Assembly: GCA_947070915.1 (NCBI GenBank)
Contig: CAMTDY010000111.1
Span: forward strand, 1 to 9,319
Direction of reading: 5' to 3'
Length of the DNA stretch: 9,319 nt
Origin: an uncultured Roseburia sp.
GTDB lineage: Bacteria; Bacillota; Clostridia; Lachnospirales; Lachnospiraceae
Part shown: in pieces, positions 1 through 5,393 of the stretch
Layout of the letters: every line of letters begins with the position of its first letter
How positions within the stretch are numbered: position 1 is the stretch's first letter
Made by a program: the position numbers and the translations under genes
Notes under the pieces: generated by a model
The model's input: only the letters and a program-made list of their open reading frames with translations
What the model was told of the DNA's origin: nothing
Database searches by the model: none

Positions 1-5
1 CCCCC

Positions 6-46
6 GAGCCTTATCGTCGGCAGCGTCAGATGTGTATAAGAGACAG
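6..46 (+). other. Illumina Nextera read-1 adapter with i5 index (artefact)
   Basis: Bases 14-46 are identical to the 33-nt Nextera read-1 transposase adapter as I know it: TCGTCGGCAGCGTC followed by the 19-bp Tn5 mosaic end AGATGTGTATAAGAGACAG at 28-46. The eight bases just before it, GAGCCTTA at 6-13, match the Nextera XT i5 index that I recall as S521. Bases 1-5 (CCCCC) fit neither adapter nor obvious genome. This is untrimmed library sequence at a contig end, not a natural Tn5-type element: there is no transposase beside it and the mosaic end is the engineered version. Genome sequence starts at 47. Confidence 0.96.
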
Positions 47-142
47 GTATATTATGTTAAGGTTCGTGCATTTAAATTCTATGAGGGAAGAAAAGTGTAT
101 GGTAGCTGGAGCAGCGTGAAGAAGATCAAGGTGGGAAAATAG
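47..142 (+). CDS. C-terminal fragment of FN3-like exported protein (partial)
   Basis: The frame is open from 47 and stops at TAG 140-142, giving about 31 residues that start VYYVKVRAFK and end KKIKVGK. The pattern aromatic-VKVRAF...G-K-VYGSWS...KKIKV is the last two beta strands of a fibronectin type III-like module, as found at the C-terminus of many clostridial cell-surface and cell-wall-binding proteins. The minus-strand surface protein at 3684-5333 ends in a similar module (FYVKAFIKTKVNGKTVTYYS). Everything upstream is lost because the contig begins in adapter sequence, so the parent protein cannot be identified. No terminator is visible before the transposase remnant that follows. Confidence 0.6.
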   Translation, partial: VYYVKVRAFKFYEGRKVYGSWSSVKKIKVGK

Positions 143-197
143 ATCATAACGATAAGAAACTTTCAAATAAAAAGGGGCTGTCGGGAAATATTACAAC

Positions 198-491
198 ATG
201 ACGGTTCGGATCCATGAAGATGAGCAGTACTACATCTGCCATGACGGAAGGGAACTGCATCATATCCGCACAGAGACCAGGGAAAAGGATGGTTATACAC
301 AGACTTTCGAGGTGTATGGGTGTACCGACTGCAGCGGATGCGAACATAAAGCCAGATGTTTATATAAATATAACGCCGAAAAATCCCATGCGAATATCCA
401 GAGTGATAACGGGATCCTGAAACGCCAGATCCGTTCCATCCAGACAGAGGGGCATTTCGGAGATATCAATGAAAAGGGGTTTGTCAAGTAA
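198..491 (+). pseudogene. IS1182-type transposase remnant
   Basis: This 97-codon frame carries the cysteine cluster CTDCSGCEHKARC and the downstream IRSIQTEGHFGDI block that are typical of the C-terminal part of IS1182-family DDE transposases. The usual family length is roughly 450-550 residues, so most of the protein is missing. The frame is open back to 171, after TAA at 168-170, with no transposase N-terminus. AAAGGGGCTGTC at 171-182 resembles the terminal repeat of such elements, which suggests that an IS end was joined to the middle of the gene. From memory of the family, 25 or so residues also seem deleted between YNAEK and SHANIQSD. The frame breaks after HFGDI, and the tip of an IS256 element starts at 489. 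The ATG at 198 is only the first methionine in the frame and has no clear ribosome binding site. It is a fossil, not a working gene. Confidence 0.75.
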
Positions 492-503
492 AGTGTGTAA
501 GTT
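489..503 (+). repeat. IS256 left terminal inverted repeat
   Basis: TAAAGTGTGTAAGTT. It is identical to the reverse complement of 1914-1928. A run of T with few interruptions (502-518) follows inside the element. Confidence 0.8.
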
Positions 504-518
504 TTTTTGATTTTTTTT

Positions 519-547
519 GGTGGCCGAGTTAATCGACCACCTTTTGC
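519..547 (+). terminator. Subterminal hairpin at IS left end, weak terminator
   Basis: GGTGGCCGA (519-527) pairs with TCGACCACC (533-541) around a 5-nt loop, with one C-A mismatch in plus-strand RNA, and TTTT follows at 542-545. It may stop transcription entering the IS from the left. In minus-strand RNA the same stem is fully paired (U-G wobble), but it is followed by A residues, so it is not a classic terminator for the transposase, whose stop codon lies 36 bp away. Confidence 0.35.
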
Positions 548-576
548 ATATGTAACTAAGTTATACAGAAACTGTC

Positions 577-1839
577 TTAAAAATTTTCATATTTCAATAT
601 CCGGGCTTGTATCTTGTCATCCATGGAAAGCTGGTTTCTGACCATAGCCCAGTTGGGTATAGGACGGTTGTTCCATTTTTTGTATAATTCTGTTATACGC
701 AGATAAAGTGCCTTGCGTACTGCATCCTCGCTGGGAAAGGAACCCTTTTTCGTTACTTTCCGGAAACTGGAATTGACGGCCTCTATGGCATTCGTCGTAT
801 ACATTACTTTCCGGACGGCGCTTCCATAATTGAACAGCTGCTCCACATGCTGCCAGTTGCGGACCCAGACATCCACAGCTCCCGGATAACGGCTCCATGC
901 CTGTTTAAAGCGCTCAAATTCCGCTGCCGCTGCTTTCAGGCTGGAAGCACCGTACACTTTCTTTATCTGGGCCGTATATGCCTTGTAATCCTTTGATGGT
1001 ATGTACCGGATGGAGTTCCGGATCAGATGCACAATACACCGCTGGACAACGGCATCCTTAAATATGGACGTCGCTCCTTCTTCCAGGCCGGAAACACCAT
1101 CCATACTGATGAACAGCACATCTTCCACACCCCTTGCCTTGATCTCGTCAAAGATCTGCATCCAGTAGTGTTTTCCTTCTGCCTCACCGATCCACAGTCC
1201 CAAGATGTCTTTTATCCCATTCACATCATATCCCAGGATCACATATACGGCACAGTTTTTAGTTTCTGTTTCTTTGCGGATGGAGATATAAAGACAGTCC
1301 ACAAATAAAAAGGTATAGAACCTTTTAAGCGGACGGTTCTGCCATTCCTCTGCTGTTTCGATGACACGGTCTGTGATATTTGAAATGGTTTCATGGGAAA
1401 TTTCAAAACCATAGATCTCTTCAATGGTATCTGCAATATCCCGCTGGCTCATTCCTTTCGCATACATAGACAGAACCTTGCCCTCAACGCCGCTTACATC
1501 CCTGGAACGCTTTGGTATCGCCTGTGGTTCAAAGGAAGCATCCCTGTCCCTTGGGACATCCACAGGAATGTCCCCATAGGTTGTTTTAACCGTTTTATGG
1601 CTGTATCCGTTTCTGCGGTTATCCGTGGCTTTGAATCCATGGTCATTGGCTTCATAGCCAAGGTGGGAATCCATCTCTCCCTGAAGCATGGATTCAAACA
1701 TTGGTCCAAATATGTCTTTGAGCGCTGCCTGCATGTCCTCAGCAGTTCGTGGCTGGTATTCATCAATAATTGCCTGTGCAATAGCCATACCAGCTTTATT
1801 GCGTCTGTTTTTTCTGGGTGCCATAATTTCTGTACTCAT
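577..1839 (-). CDS. IS256-family transposase
   Basis: This is the DDE transposase that excises and inserts the surrounding element, possibly by way of a circular intermediate as known for IS256. The protein has 420 residues from the chosen start, normal for the family. The N-terminal half carries the helix-turn-helix-like stretch GMSQRDIADTIEEIYG (about 129-144). The catalytic triad fits D181 in FLFVDCLYIS, D247 in FISMDGVSGLEEG and E353 in TTNAIEAVNSSFRK, and the family's C-x2-H block appears as VQRCIVHLIRN (265-275). I start at ATG 1837-1839 (MSTEIMAP) because AAAGGA lies at good spacing before it; an ATG at 1849-1851 would add MKGF but sits almost on its own Shine-Dalgarno. The reading frame is unbroken and all key residues are present, so the gene looks functional. 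It points the same way as the sigma operon upstream, so read-through could drive it unless the hairpin at 1881-1928 blocks this. Confidence 0.93.
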   Translation of the reverse strand: MSTEIMAPRKNRRNKAGMAIAQAIIDEYQPRTAEDMQAALKDIFGPMFESMLQGEMDSHLGYEANDHGFKATDNRRNGYSHKTVKTTYGDIPVDVPRDRDASFEPQAIPKRSRDVSGVEGKVLSMYAKGMSQRDIADTIEEIYGFEISHETISNITDRVIETAEEWQNRPLKRFYTFLFVDCLYISIRKETETKNCAVYVILGYDVNGIKDILGLWIGEAEGKHYWMQIFDEIKARGVEDVLFISMDGVSGLEEGATSIFKDAVVQRCIVHLIRNSIRYIPSKDYKAYTAQIKKVYGASSLKAAAAEFERFKQAWSRYPGAVDVWVRNWQHVEQLFNYGSAVRKVMYTTNAIEAVNSSFRKVTKKGSFPSEDAVRKALYLRITELYKKWNNRPIPNWAMVRNQLSMDDKIQARILKYENF

Positions 1840-1862
1840 AAATCCTTTCATCCTTTCTTTCG

Positions 1863-1868
1863 AGTATA
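1863..1868 (-). promoter_or_regulatory. Candidate -10 box of transposase promoter
   Basis: TATACT on the minus strand lies 24 bp before the chosen transposase ATG. The -35 region, about 17 bp further up, is only T-rich with no good TTGACA match. A weak promoter would be usual for an IS. Confidence 0.4.
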
Positions 1869-1880
1869 CCGCACCTTATC

Positions 1881-1928
1881 ATAAAAATAAAGTGCGTAAG
1901 TTTAGTTGACGGTAACTTACACACTTTA
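1881..1928 (-). terminator. IS right-end hairpin, terminator-like for minus-strand transcripts
   Basis: The right inverted repeat (1914-1928) pairs with a second copy of the same 15-mer, TAAAGTGCGTAAGTT at 1888-1902, across an 11-nt loop. In minus-strand RNA all 15 pairs form, one being a U-G wobble, and TTTTTAT follows at once (1887-1881). In plus-strand RNA the same site has a C-A mismatch and no U tract. The structure is therefore oriented to stop transcripts coming from the sigma/anti-sigma operon before they reach the transposase, and it may now serve as that operon's terminator. The stem is AT-rich, so its strength is uncertain. Confidence 0.6.
1914..1928 (-). repeat. IS256 right terminal inverted repeat
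   Basis: AACTTACACACTTTA, the exact reverse complement of 489-503. A third, 14/15-identical copy lies just inside at 1888-1902 in the orientation of the left end. Confidence 0.8.
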
Positions 1929-1950
1929 TATTACACTCTCATGAAAAGAA

Positions 1951-2700
1951 TCATTGCTTTTCCCATCTCCCATGTCCATGCCCTTCTCCATGCCCATGTT
2001 CACTGCCCTTATTGCCAGAGTGGAACTCGCAGGAGGAATAACCTGTGATCTCTCTGATCTGCCGCATGGTAAGCTCTTTAACATCTTCAACTGTCGTCTC
2101 CGGGTTTATTTTCTGCAATTCCAAAAATGCCCGGTATTTGCCGACGGATAACCCTGCGGCGTGGGCCTCGCTGACATCATCATAATTTCCTGTATCACAG
2201 CAGTGGTCCTGGTGTTTTGGAATACAGGTTTCAATATTATCAAGGATCTCCTTGTTTTCCTGTTCATTATTTCCAGCTACAGAGATGGACAGCATTTCAT
2301 CCTGGTCCAGATAGGAGGTAATGTTCTCTGACTTCAGAATCTCATCAAGGGCATTCCTGTAGTCCATAAACTGGATGTCAAGATCATTTGTCACTTTACG
2401 TCCGTCGTCATTATAATAATCGATGGAGATTACCCGGTTAAACCGGTTTAAATTTAGTTCAAAAGACGGATTGATATCGATGCTGATAACCGAGGTCTGT
2501 GTAAAAAATAACCGGTATCCGCTAAAACTGATGAAAAGAAATAAAAAGCAGGCCACTGCAGGAATAATCATTTTATAAGCGGATTTTTTCTGTGGCTTCG
2601 TATAATTTCTTGTTTTGTCTGCAATAAATTCCTTTGTTTGTTCCTTCAACGCTTCTTCTGCGTGAATATTGTCAAAGGTTTCTTTTATCATGTTATTCAT
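1951..2700 (-). CDS. RsgI-like membrane anti-sigma factor with His-rich tail
   Basis: This is a predicted single-pass membrane protein of 249 residues that likely holds the neighbouring sigma factor inactive. Residues 1-42 form a short charged cytoplasmic part (MIKETFDNIHAEEALKEQTK) of the kind seen in clostridial anti-sigma factors. One membrane helix lies at about 43-66. The outer part opens with SVISIDINPSFELNLNRF (70-87), the hallmark of the RsgI extracellular domain. A second conserved-looking helical stretch is AAGLSVGKYRAFLELQKINP (181-200) and onward. Metal-ligand-like clusters are HQDHCC (163-168) and the tail SEHGHGEGHGHG (233-244). I chose ATG 2700: GGGAGG at 2709-2714 is 8 nt away, whereas GTG 2709 and ATG 2706 overlap or crowd it. 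It overlaps the sigma gene's end by 8 bp, so the two are probably translationally coupled. No carbohydrate-binding module, as in the cellulosome RsgI proteins, is present; the His-rich tail takes that position. The ligand is unknown. Confidence 0.8.
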   Translation of the reverse strand: MNNMIKETFDNIHAEEALKEQTKEFIADKTRNYTKPQKKSAYKMIIPAVACFLFLFISFSGYRLFFTQTSVISIDINPSFELNLNRFNRVISIDYYNDDGRKVTNDLDIQFMDYRNALDEILKSENITSYLDQDEMLSISVAGNNEQENKEILDNIETCIPKHQDHCCDTGNYDDVSEAHAAGLSVGKYRAFLELQKINPETTVEDVKELTMRQIREITGYSSCEFHSGNKGSEHGHGEGHGHGRWEKQ

Positions 2701-3175
2701 ATCCATCACCTCCCAATTTTTCCCGCAATATTTTTTTGGAACGTGTTAGATAGGTGTAAATCGTGTTCACGTTTTTGTGAAGTATCTTTCCTATTTCCGG
2801 CGCCGTATAGCCTTCATAAAAATGAAGATATACGACGGTTTTGTATTTTTGGGGCAGTGACTGGACGGCTTCAAGAACTTCCTGGTGATCCGGTAATAAT
2901 TCGCAGGGCTGTTCCGTCAGTTCGTCGATGGAGACCATATGGGTCCTAAAAAAGTTTTTGAGTAAATCCTTGCAGGCATTTATGGTCACACGGATAAACC
3001 AGGCTTTTTCATGTTCTTCATTTTCAAATACAACGGAACTTAGGACATACTTCAAAAATACGGTTTGAAATATGTCCTGAGTATCATGATAATTTTTCAA
3101 ATGAATCATACAGAGCCGCCGGATCATATCGGAATACTGTTCGACCGCCCTGTTTACCTCTTGTTCATTCCGCAT
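2693..3175 (-). CDS. ECF-type RNA polymerase sigma factor
   Basis: The 160-residue protein has the two-domain layout of extracytoplasmic-function sigma factors, which direct RNA polymerase to a small stress or envelope regulon. Region 2 spans about 10-75, with HDTQDIFQTVFLKY (30-43) and HEKAWFIRVTINACKDLL (55-72). Region 4 spans about 98-153, with SLPQKYKTVVYLHFYEGYT (106-124), then the helix-turn-helix APEIGKILHKNVNTIYTYLTR. No sigma region 1 or 3 is present. ATG 3175 is preceded by GAGGG at suitable spacing. It sits 14 bp after the small secreted protein gene and overlaps the anti-sigma gene, so the three form one transcription unit. Such sigma factors usually activate their own operon. It is not sigma-I itself: SigI proteins are longer, although the partner resembles RsgI. 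Confidence 0.9.
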   Translation of the reverse strand: MRNEQEVNRAVEQYSDMIRRLCMIHLKNYHDTQDIFQTVFLKYVLSSVVFENEEHEKAWFIRVTINACKDLLKNFFRTHMVSIDELTEQPCELLPDHQEVLEAVQSLPQKYKTVVYLHFYEGYTAPEIGKILHKNVNTIYTYLTRSKKILREKLGGDGYE

Positions 3176-3189
3176 AAGCGCCCTCGTTG

Positions 3190-3582
3190 TTATCTCCTGT
3201 GGCAGCCTCCTCCATGGCCGTGGTTTCCGTGGCCATCTCCCCAGCCACAGGCGCCATCCTGCCCTCTGGAAGCATAGTTATCACAGATACCATCACCGTT
3301 TTCATCGACAAAGCCTTTTCCAGCATTAGCTCCATTGGTGCCAGGTTTCTTGTAATTATCACAGATACCATCGCCGTCTTCATCGACAAAAGAGCAGTCA
3401 CCGCTGCAATAGTTACATACTGTGCCAGTGTTTGTATCGTCAGAACGTTTTTCCTCAGCCGGAGCTGCAGTATAGACACTGGGTGTTTTCTCAGCCGGAG
3501 CTGCGGCAAAGATGCTGGATGTCTGCAGTGCAGCTACCAGGGCGATGGCTGCAACACCTGTTACAATTATTTTTTTCTTCAT
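3190..3582 (-). CDS. Small secreted protein with EF-hand-like repeats and His-rich tail
   Basis: I do not recognise a named family. The protein has 130 residues from the chosen start. A signal peptide covers about 1-27 (KKK, then IIVTGVAAIALVAALQ, ending near IFAA). An Ala/Pro/Glu segment follows, with APAEK/APAEE repeated 12 codons apart. A Cys cluster is at 56-63 (CNYCSGDC). Two loops, FVDEDGDGICDNY (65-77) and FVDENGDGICDNY (91-103), match the DxDxDGxxD calcium-binding pattern of EF-hand and dockerin-like loops, with an extra Cys in each. The tail GWGDGHGNHGHGGGCHRR (113-130) is rich in His and Gly. I start at ATG 3580-3582: GGAGG at 3591-3595 is 8 nt away, while ATGs at 3597 and 3588 overlap or crowd it. 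It is the first gene of the sigma/anti-sigma operon and shares its His/Gly tail style with the anti-sigma factor. It may be a ligand-binding partner or the target of the circuit; this is inference. Confidence 0.75.
   Translation of the reverse strand: MKKKIIVTGVAAIALVAALQTSSIFAAAPAEKTPSVYTAAPAEEKRSDDTNTGTVCNYCSGDCSFVDEDGDGICDNYKKPGTNGANAGKGFVDENGDGICDNYASRGQDGACGWGDGHGNHGHGGGCHRR
3278..3390 (-). repeat. Two 35-bp direct repeats encoding the EF-hand-like loops
   Basis: The copies at 3278-3312 and 3356-3390 differ at only two of 35 bases and are spaced 78 bp (26 codons) apart. This points to recent duplication or gene conversion of the loop unit. A second pair, CTCAGCCGGAGCTGC at 3454-3468 and 3490-3504, lies in the Ala/Pro/Glu segment of the same gene. 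Confidence 0.85.
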
Positions 3583-3683
3583 TTTCATTTCCTCCATAAA
3601 ATATCAAATGTATGATTTACCGTTTCATATATAATACGATTCGGTTTAGGAAATCCATTCACTTTATGGAAAAAATATTTTAG

Positions 3684-5333
3684 TTATTTCAATGTGGCTT
3701 TTTTGTTATTTGATGCTTTGCTGTAATAAGTAACCGTTTTTCCATTGACTTTTGTTTTAATAAAGGCTTTGACGTAAAAAGTGGTGGTTGATTTCTTTGC
3801 CAGTTTTAAAGAGAACTTTAAGGTTTTGGCGCTCACATTTTTCACTTTCTTAAATTTTATCTTCTTCGCTTTTTTCGCTTTTGTGCCTTTTTTGACCACT
3901 TTTTTATAGATGGTATAGCCGCTGGCCTTTGGATTTTTGGACCAGGTGAGGGTTACTTTTTTCTTCTTTTTATTTACAGCTGCCTTTTTCAATTTTACTG
4001 AAGATACAGAAATCTTTTGTGGTAGTGCAGGAGTTGGTGGTGTGACCACGGGAACGCTGACCAGCGGAACAGCTGGTGGTGCAGGTGTGGGAACCGGGGC
4101 TCCGGCGATGGCTTTTGCCGCTGCGTTGTTTGTATTGGCAAGAGCTTTTTTGGTTGCATCCCCTGCCCCCTCGAAGGCATTTGGCGCTATAGTTACATTT
4201 TCATTGATGGTAATCTCCTGCAGGTTTGGAAGATTTTTGAAGGCATCTTCTTTGATATTTTTTAAAGAATCCGGCAAATGAACGGTATTCATATTGGCGC
4301 AGTTTTCAAAGGTTCCCTTTTCTATGGTTTCAATCCCATTGGAGAGGGTTACATGATGAAGATTGGTATTATTTTTAAACGCATATTCACCGATGGTGTA
4401 GGAAGTAGTGGATTCAATGACGAGATCATTCATATTACCGCACTGGGAAAAGGCATTGTTTCCGATGGAAGTCACATTTCCCCGCAGCGTTACCGTGTGA
4501 AGATTGGCGCAGTTCATGAATGCCTCATCTTCAATGACGGAAATACTTCCTGTCTCAGATACCACAAATTCGTTCATATTGCCTGCTCCCTGAAAGGCTC
4601 CCTTTTTAATCCGGTCAATGATTCCGCTGATGCGGAAGCTGTGGAGGTTTCCGCTGTTCTGGAATGCGTACTCACCGATCTCAGAAATACGTGTCCCTTC
4701 TGTTACGGTAATATCGCCTAGATTTTCTGTTCCCTTGAAGGCACTTGCTCCAATGGTCAGTTCTGGACTATTAAAAATAATATTATGTACTGGAGAGTTA
4801 TAGAATGCTCTCTCTCCGATGACAGTCAGAGAGGAGGGCAGCTGGTGCTGGGTGAAGGCCATGGAACCTTCTTCCACTGAGGGAGTATCTACAACTGGTT
4901 TTTCTGCTGGGGCAGTCTCAACCACCGCAAAATCTCCAGTGGCATGATAGGTATAACTACCCACCTGGTAGACCCGGTAGGAAGAAAAGGCTTCGGCAAA
5001 GATCTGTTCCAACGTATCCGGCAGATAGAGATTGTGGATGTCGCCGGCGCCCTCAAATGCCGATGAACCGATGGCACGTATTTTTTGTCCGCGGATAGCA
5101 GGGGGAACTACTATATCCGTCAGATTGTTCCCCGATGCCGGCTGGTGAAAACCGGTAATCGTAAGAAAACCGTCTATATAGGCGGTTTCAAACAGGCTTT
5201 CGTCAGTGATGGAGGGAGATGTGTCTGTCTCCGCAGCATAGGCATCTGCGGAAGGTGAGACAGCGGTGCCGGCAAAAATAAGCGATATGATCAGGGTGGC
5301 GATACATAGTTTTTTTGTTTTTTTAATAATCAT
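3684..5333 (-). CDS. BspA-like leucine-rich-repeat surface protein with FN3-like tail
   Basis: This is an exported 549-residue protein, probably displayed on or released from the cell surface, where such proteins are thought to mediate adhesion or binding. No catalytic domain is seen. A signal peptide covers about 1-34 (KKTKK, hydrophobic core, ADAYAAE). LRR_5-type repeats of 23-24 residues run from about 85 to 395, each built on a pattern like IGEYAFKNNTNLHHVTL. An insertion at about 118-160 is rich in Ala, Glu and Val. A Pro-rich linker (413-440) leads to a very Lys-rich FN3-like domain (441-549: VTLTWSKNPKASGYTIYKK, then FYVKAFIKTKVNGKTVTYYS). No LPXTG signal, transmembrane anchor or recognisable cell-wall repeat follows; the basic tail may bind wall polymers. 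AAGGAGG is at good distance before ATG 5333. The gene lies 60 bp downstream of ispE in the same direction, but a functional link is unlikely. Confidence 0.9.
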   Translation of the reverse strand: MIIKKTKKLCIATLIISLIFAGTAVSPSADAYAAETDTSPSITDESLFETAYIDGFLTITGFHQPASGNNLTDIVVPPAIRGQKIRAIGSSAFEGAGDIHNLYLPDTLEQIFAEAFSSYRVYQVGSYTYHATGDFAVVETAPAEKPVVDTPSVEEGSMAFTQHQLPSSLTVIGERAFYNSPVHNIIFNSPELTIGASAFKGTENLGDITVTEGTRISEIGEYAFQNSGNLHSFRISGIIDRIKKGAFQGAGNMNEFVVSETGSISVIEDEAFMNCANLHTVTLRGNVTSIGNNAFSQCGNMNDLVIESTTSYTIGEYAFKNNTNLHHVTLSNGIETIEKGTFENCANMNTVHLPDSLKNIKEDAFKNLPNLQEITINENVTIAPNAFEGAGDATKKALANTNNAAAKAIAGAPVPTPAPPAVPLVSVPVVTPPTPALPQKISVSSVKLKKAAVNKKKKKVTLTWSKNPKASGYTIYKKVVKKGTKAKKAKKIKFKKVKNVSAKTLKFSLKLAKKSTTTFYVKAFIKTKVNGKTVTYYSKASNNKKATLK

Positions 5334-5393
5334 GATATCCTCCTTGTGTTTGGTGGCGGCCCGGTCTGGCTGATCCGTAAAATCAGCAGCAGG

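Larger units (their letters stand above)
489..1928 (-). mobile_element. Complete IS256-family insertion sequence
   Basis: The element is 1,440 bp and is bounded by perfect 15-bp inverted repeats: TAAAGTGTGTAAGTT at 489-503 and its reverse complement at 1914-1928. It encloses one intact transposase gene on the minus strand. Size, single gene and D-D-E transposase all fit the IS256 family. The family normally makes 8-9 bp target duplications, but the flanks TTTGTCAAG (480-488) and TATTACACT (1929-1937) do not match. The element has therefore probably taken part in a rearrangement after insertion, or lost one flank. It lies directly against the IS1182 remnant on the left and 22 bp past the anti-sigma stop codon on the right. 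Confidence 0.85.

Noticed and set aside
28..46. Tn5 mosaic end, which could suggest a natural transposon end
   Set aside because: It is the engineered 19-bp end inside the complete commercial adapter and has an index in front of it.
1393..1884. 163-codon plus-strand frame opposite the transposase
   Set aside because: It is antisense to an intact, well-recognised transposase, lacks a convincing ribosome binding site and resembles no protein I know.
4278..4721. 147-codon plus-strand frame inside the leucine-rich-repeat gene
   Set aside because: The repeats on the other strand keep this frame open by composition; its pseudo-repeats mirror the leucine-rich repeats.
5369..5387. Six-base inverted repeat GCTGAT/ATCAGC between ispE and the surface protein gene
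   Set aside because: The stem is short and no U tract follows on the minus strand, so it is not a credible terminator.
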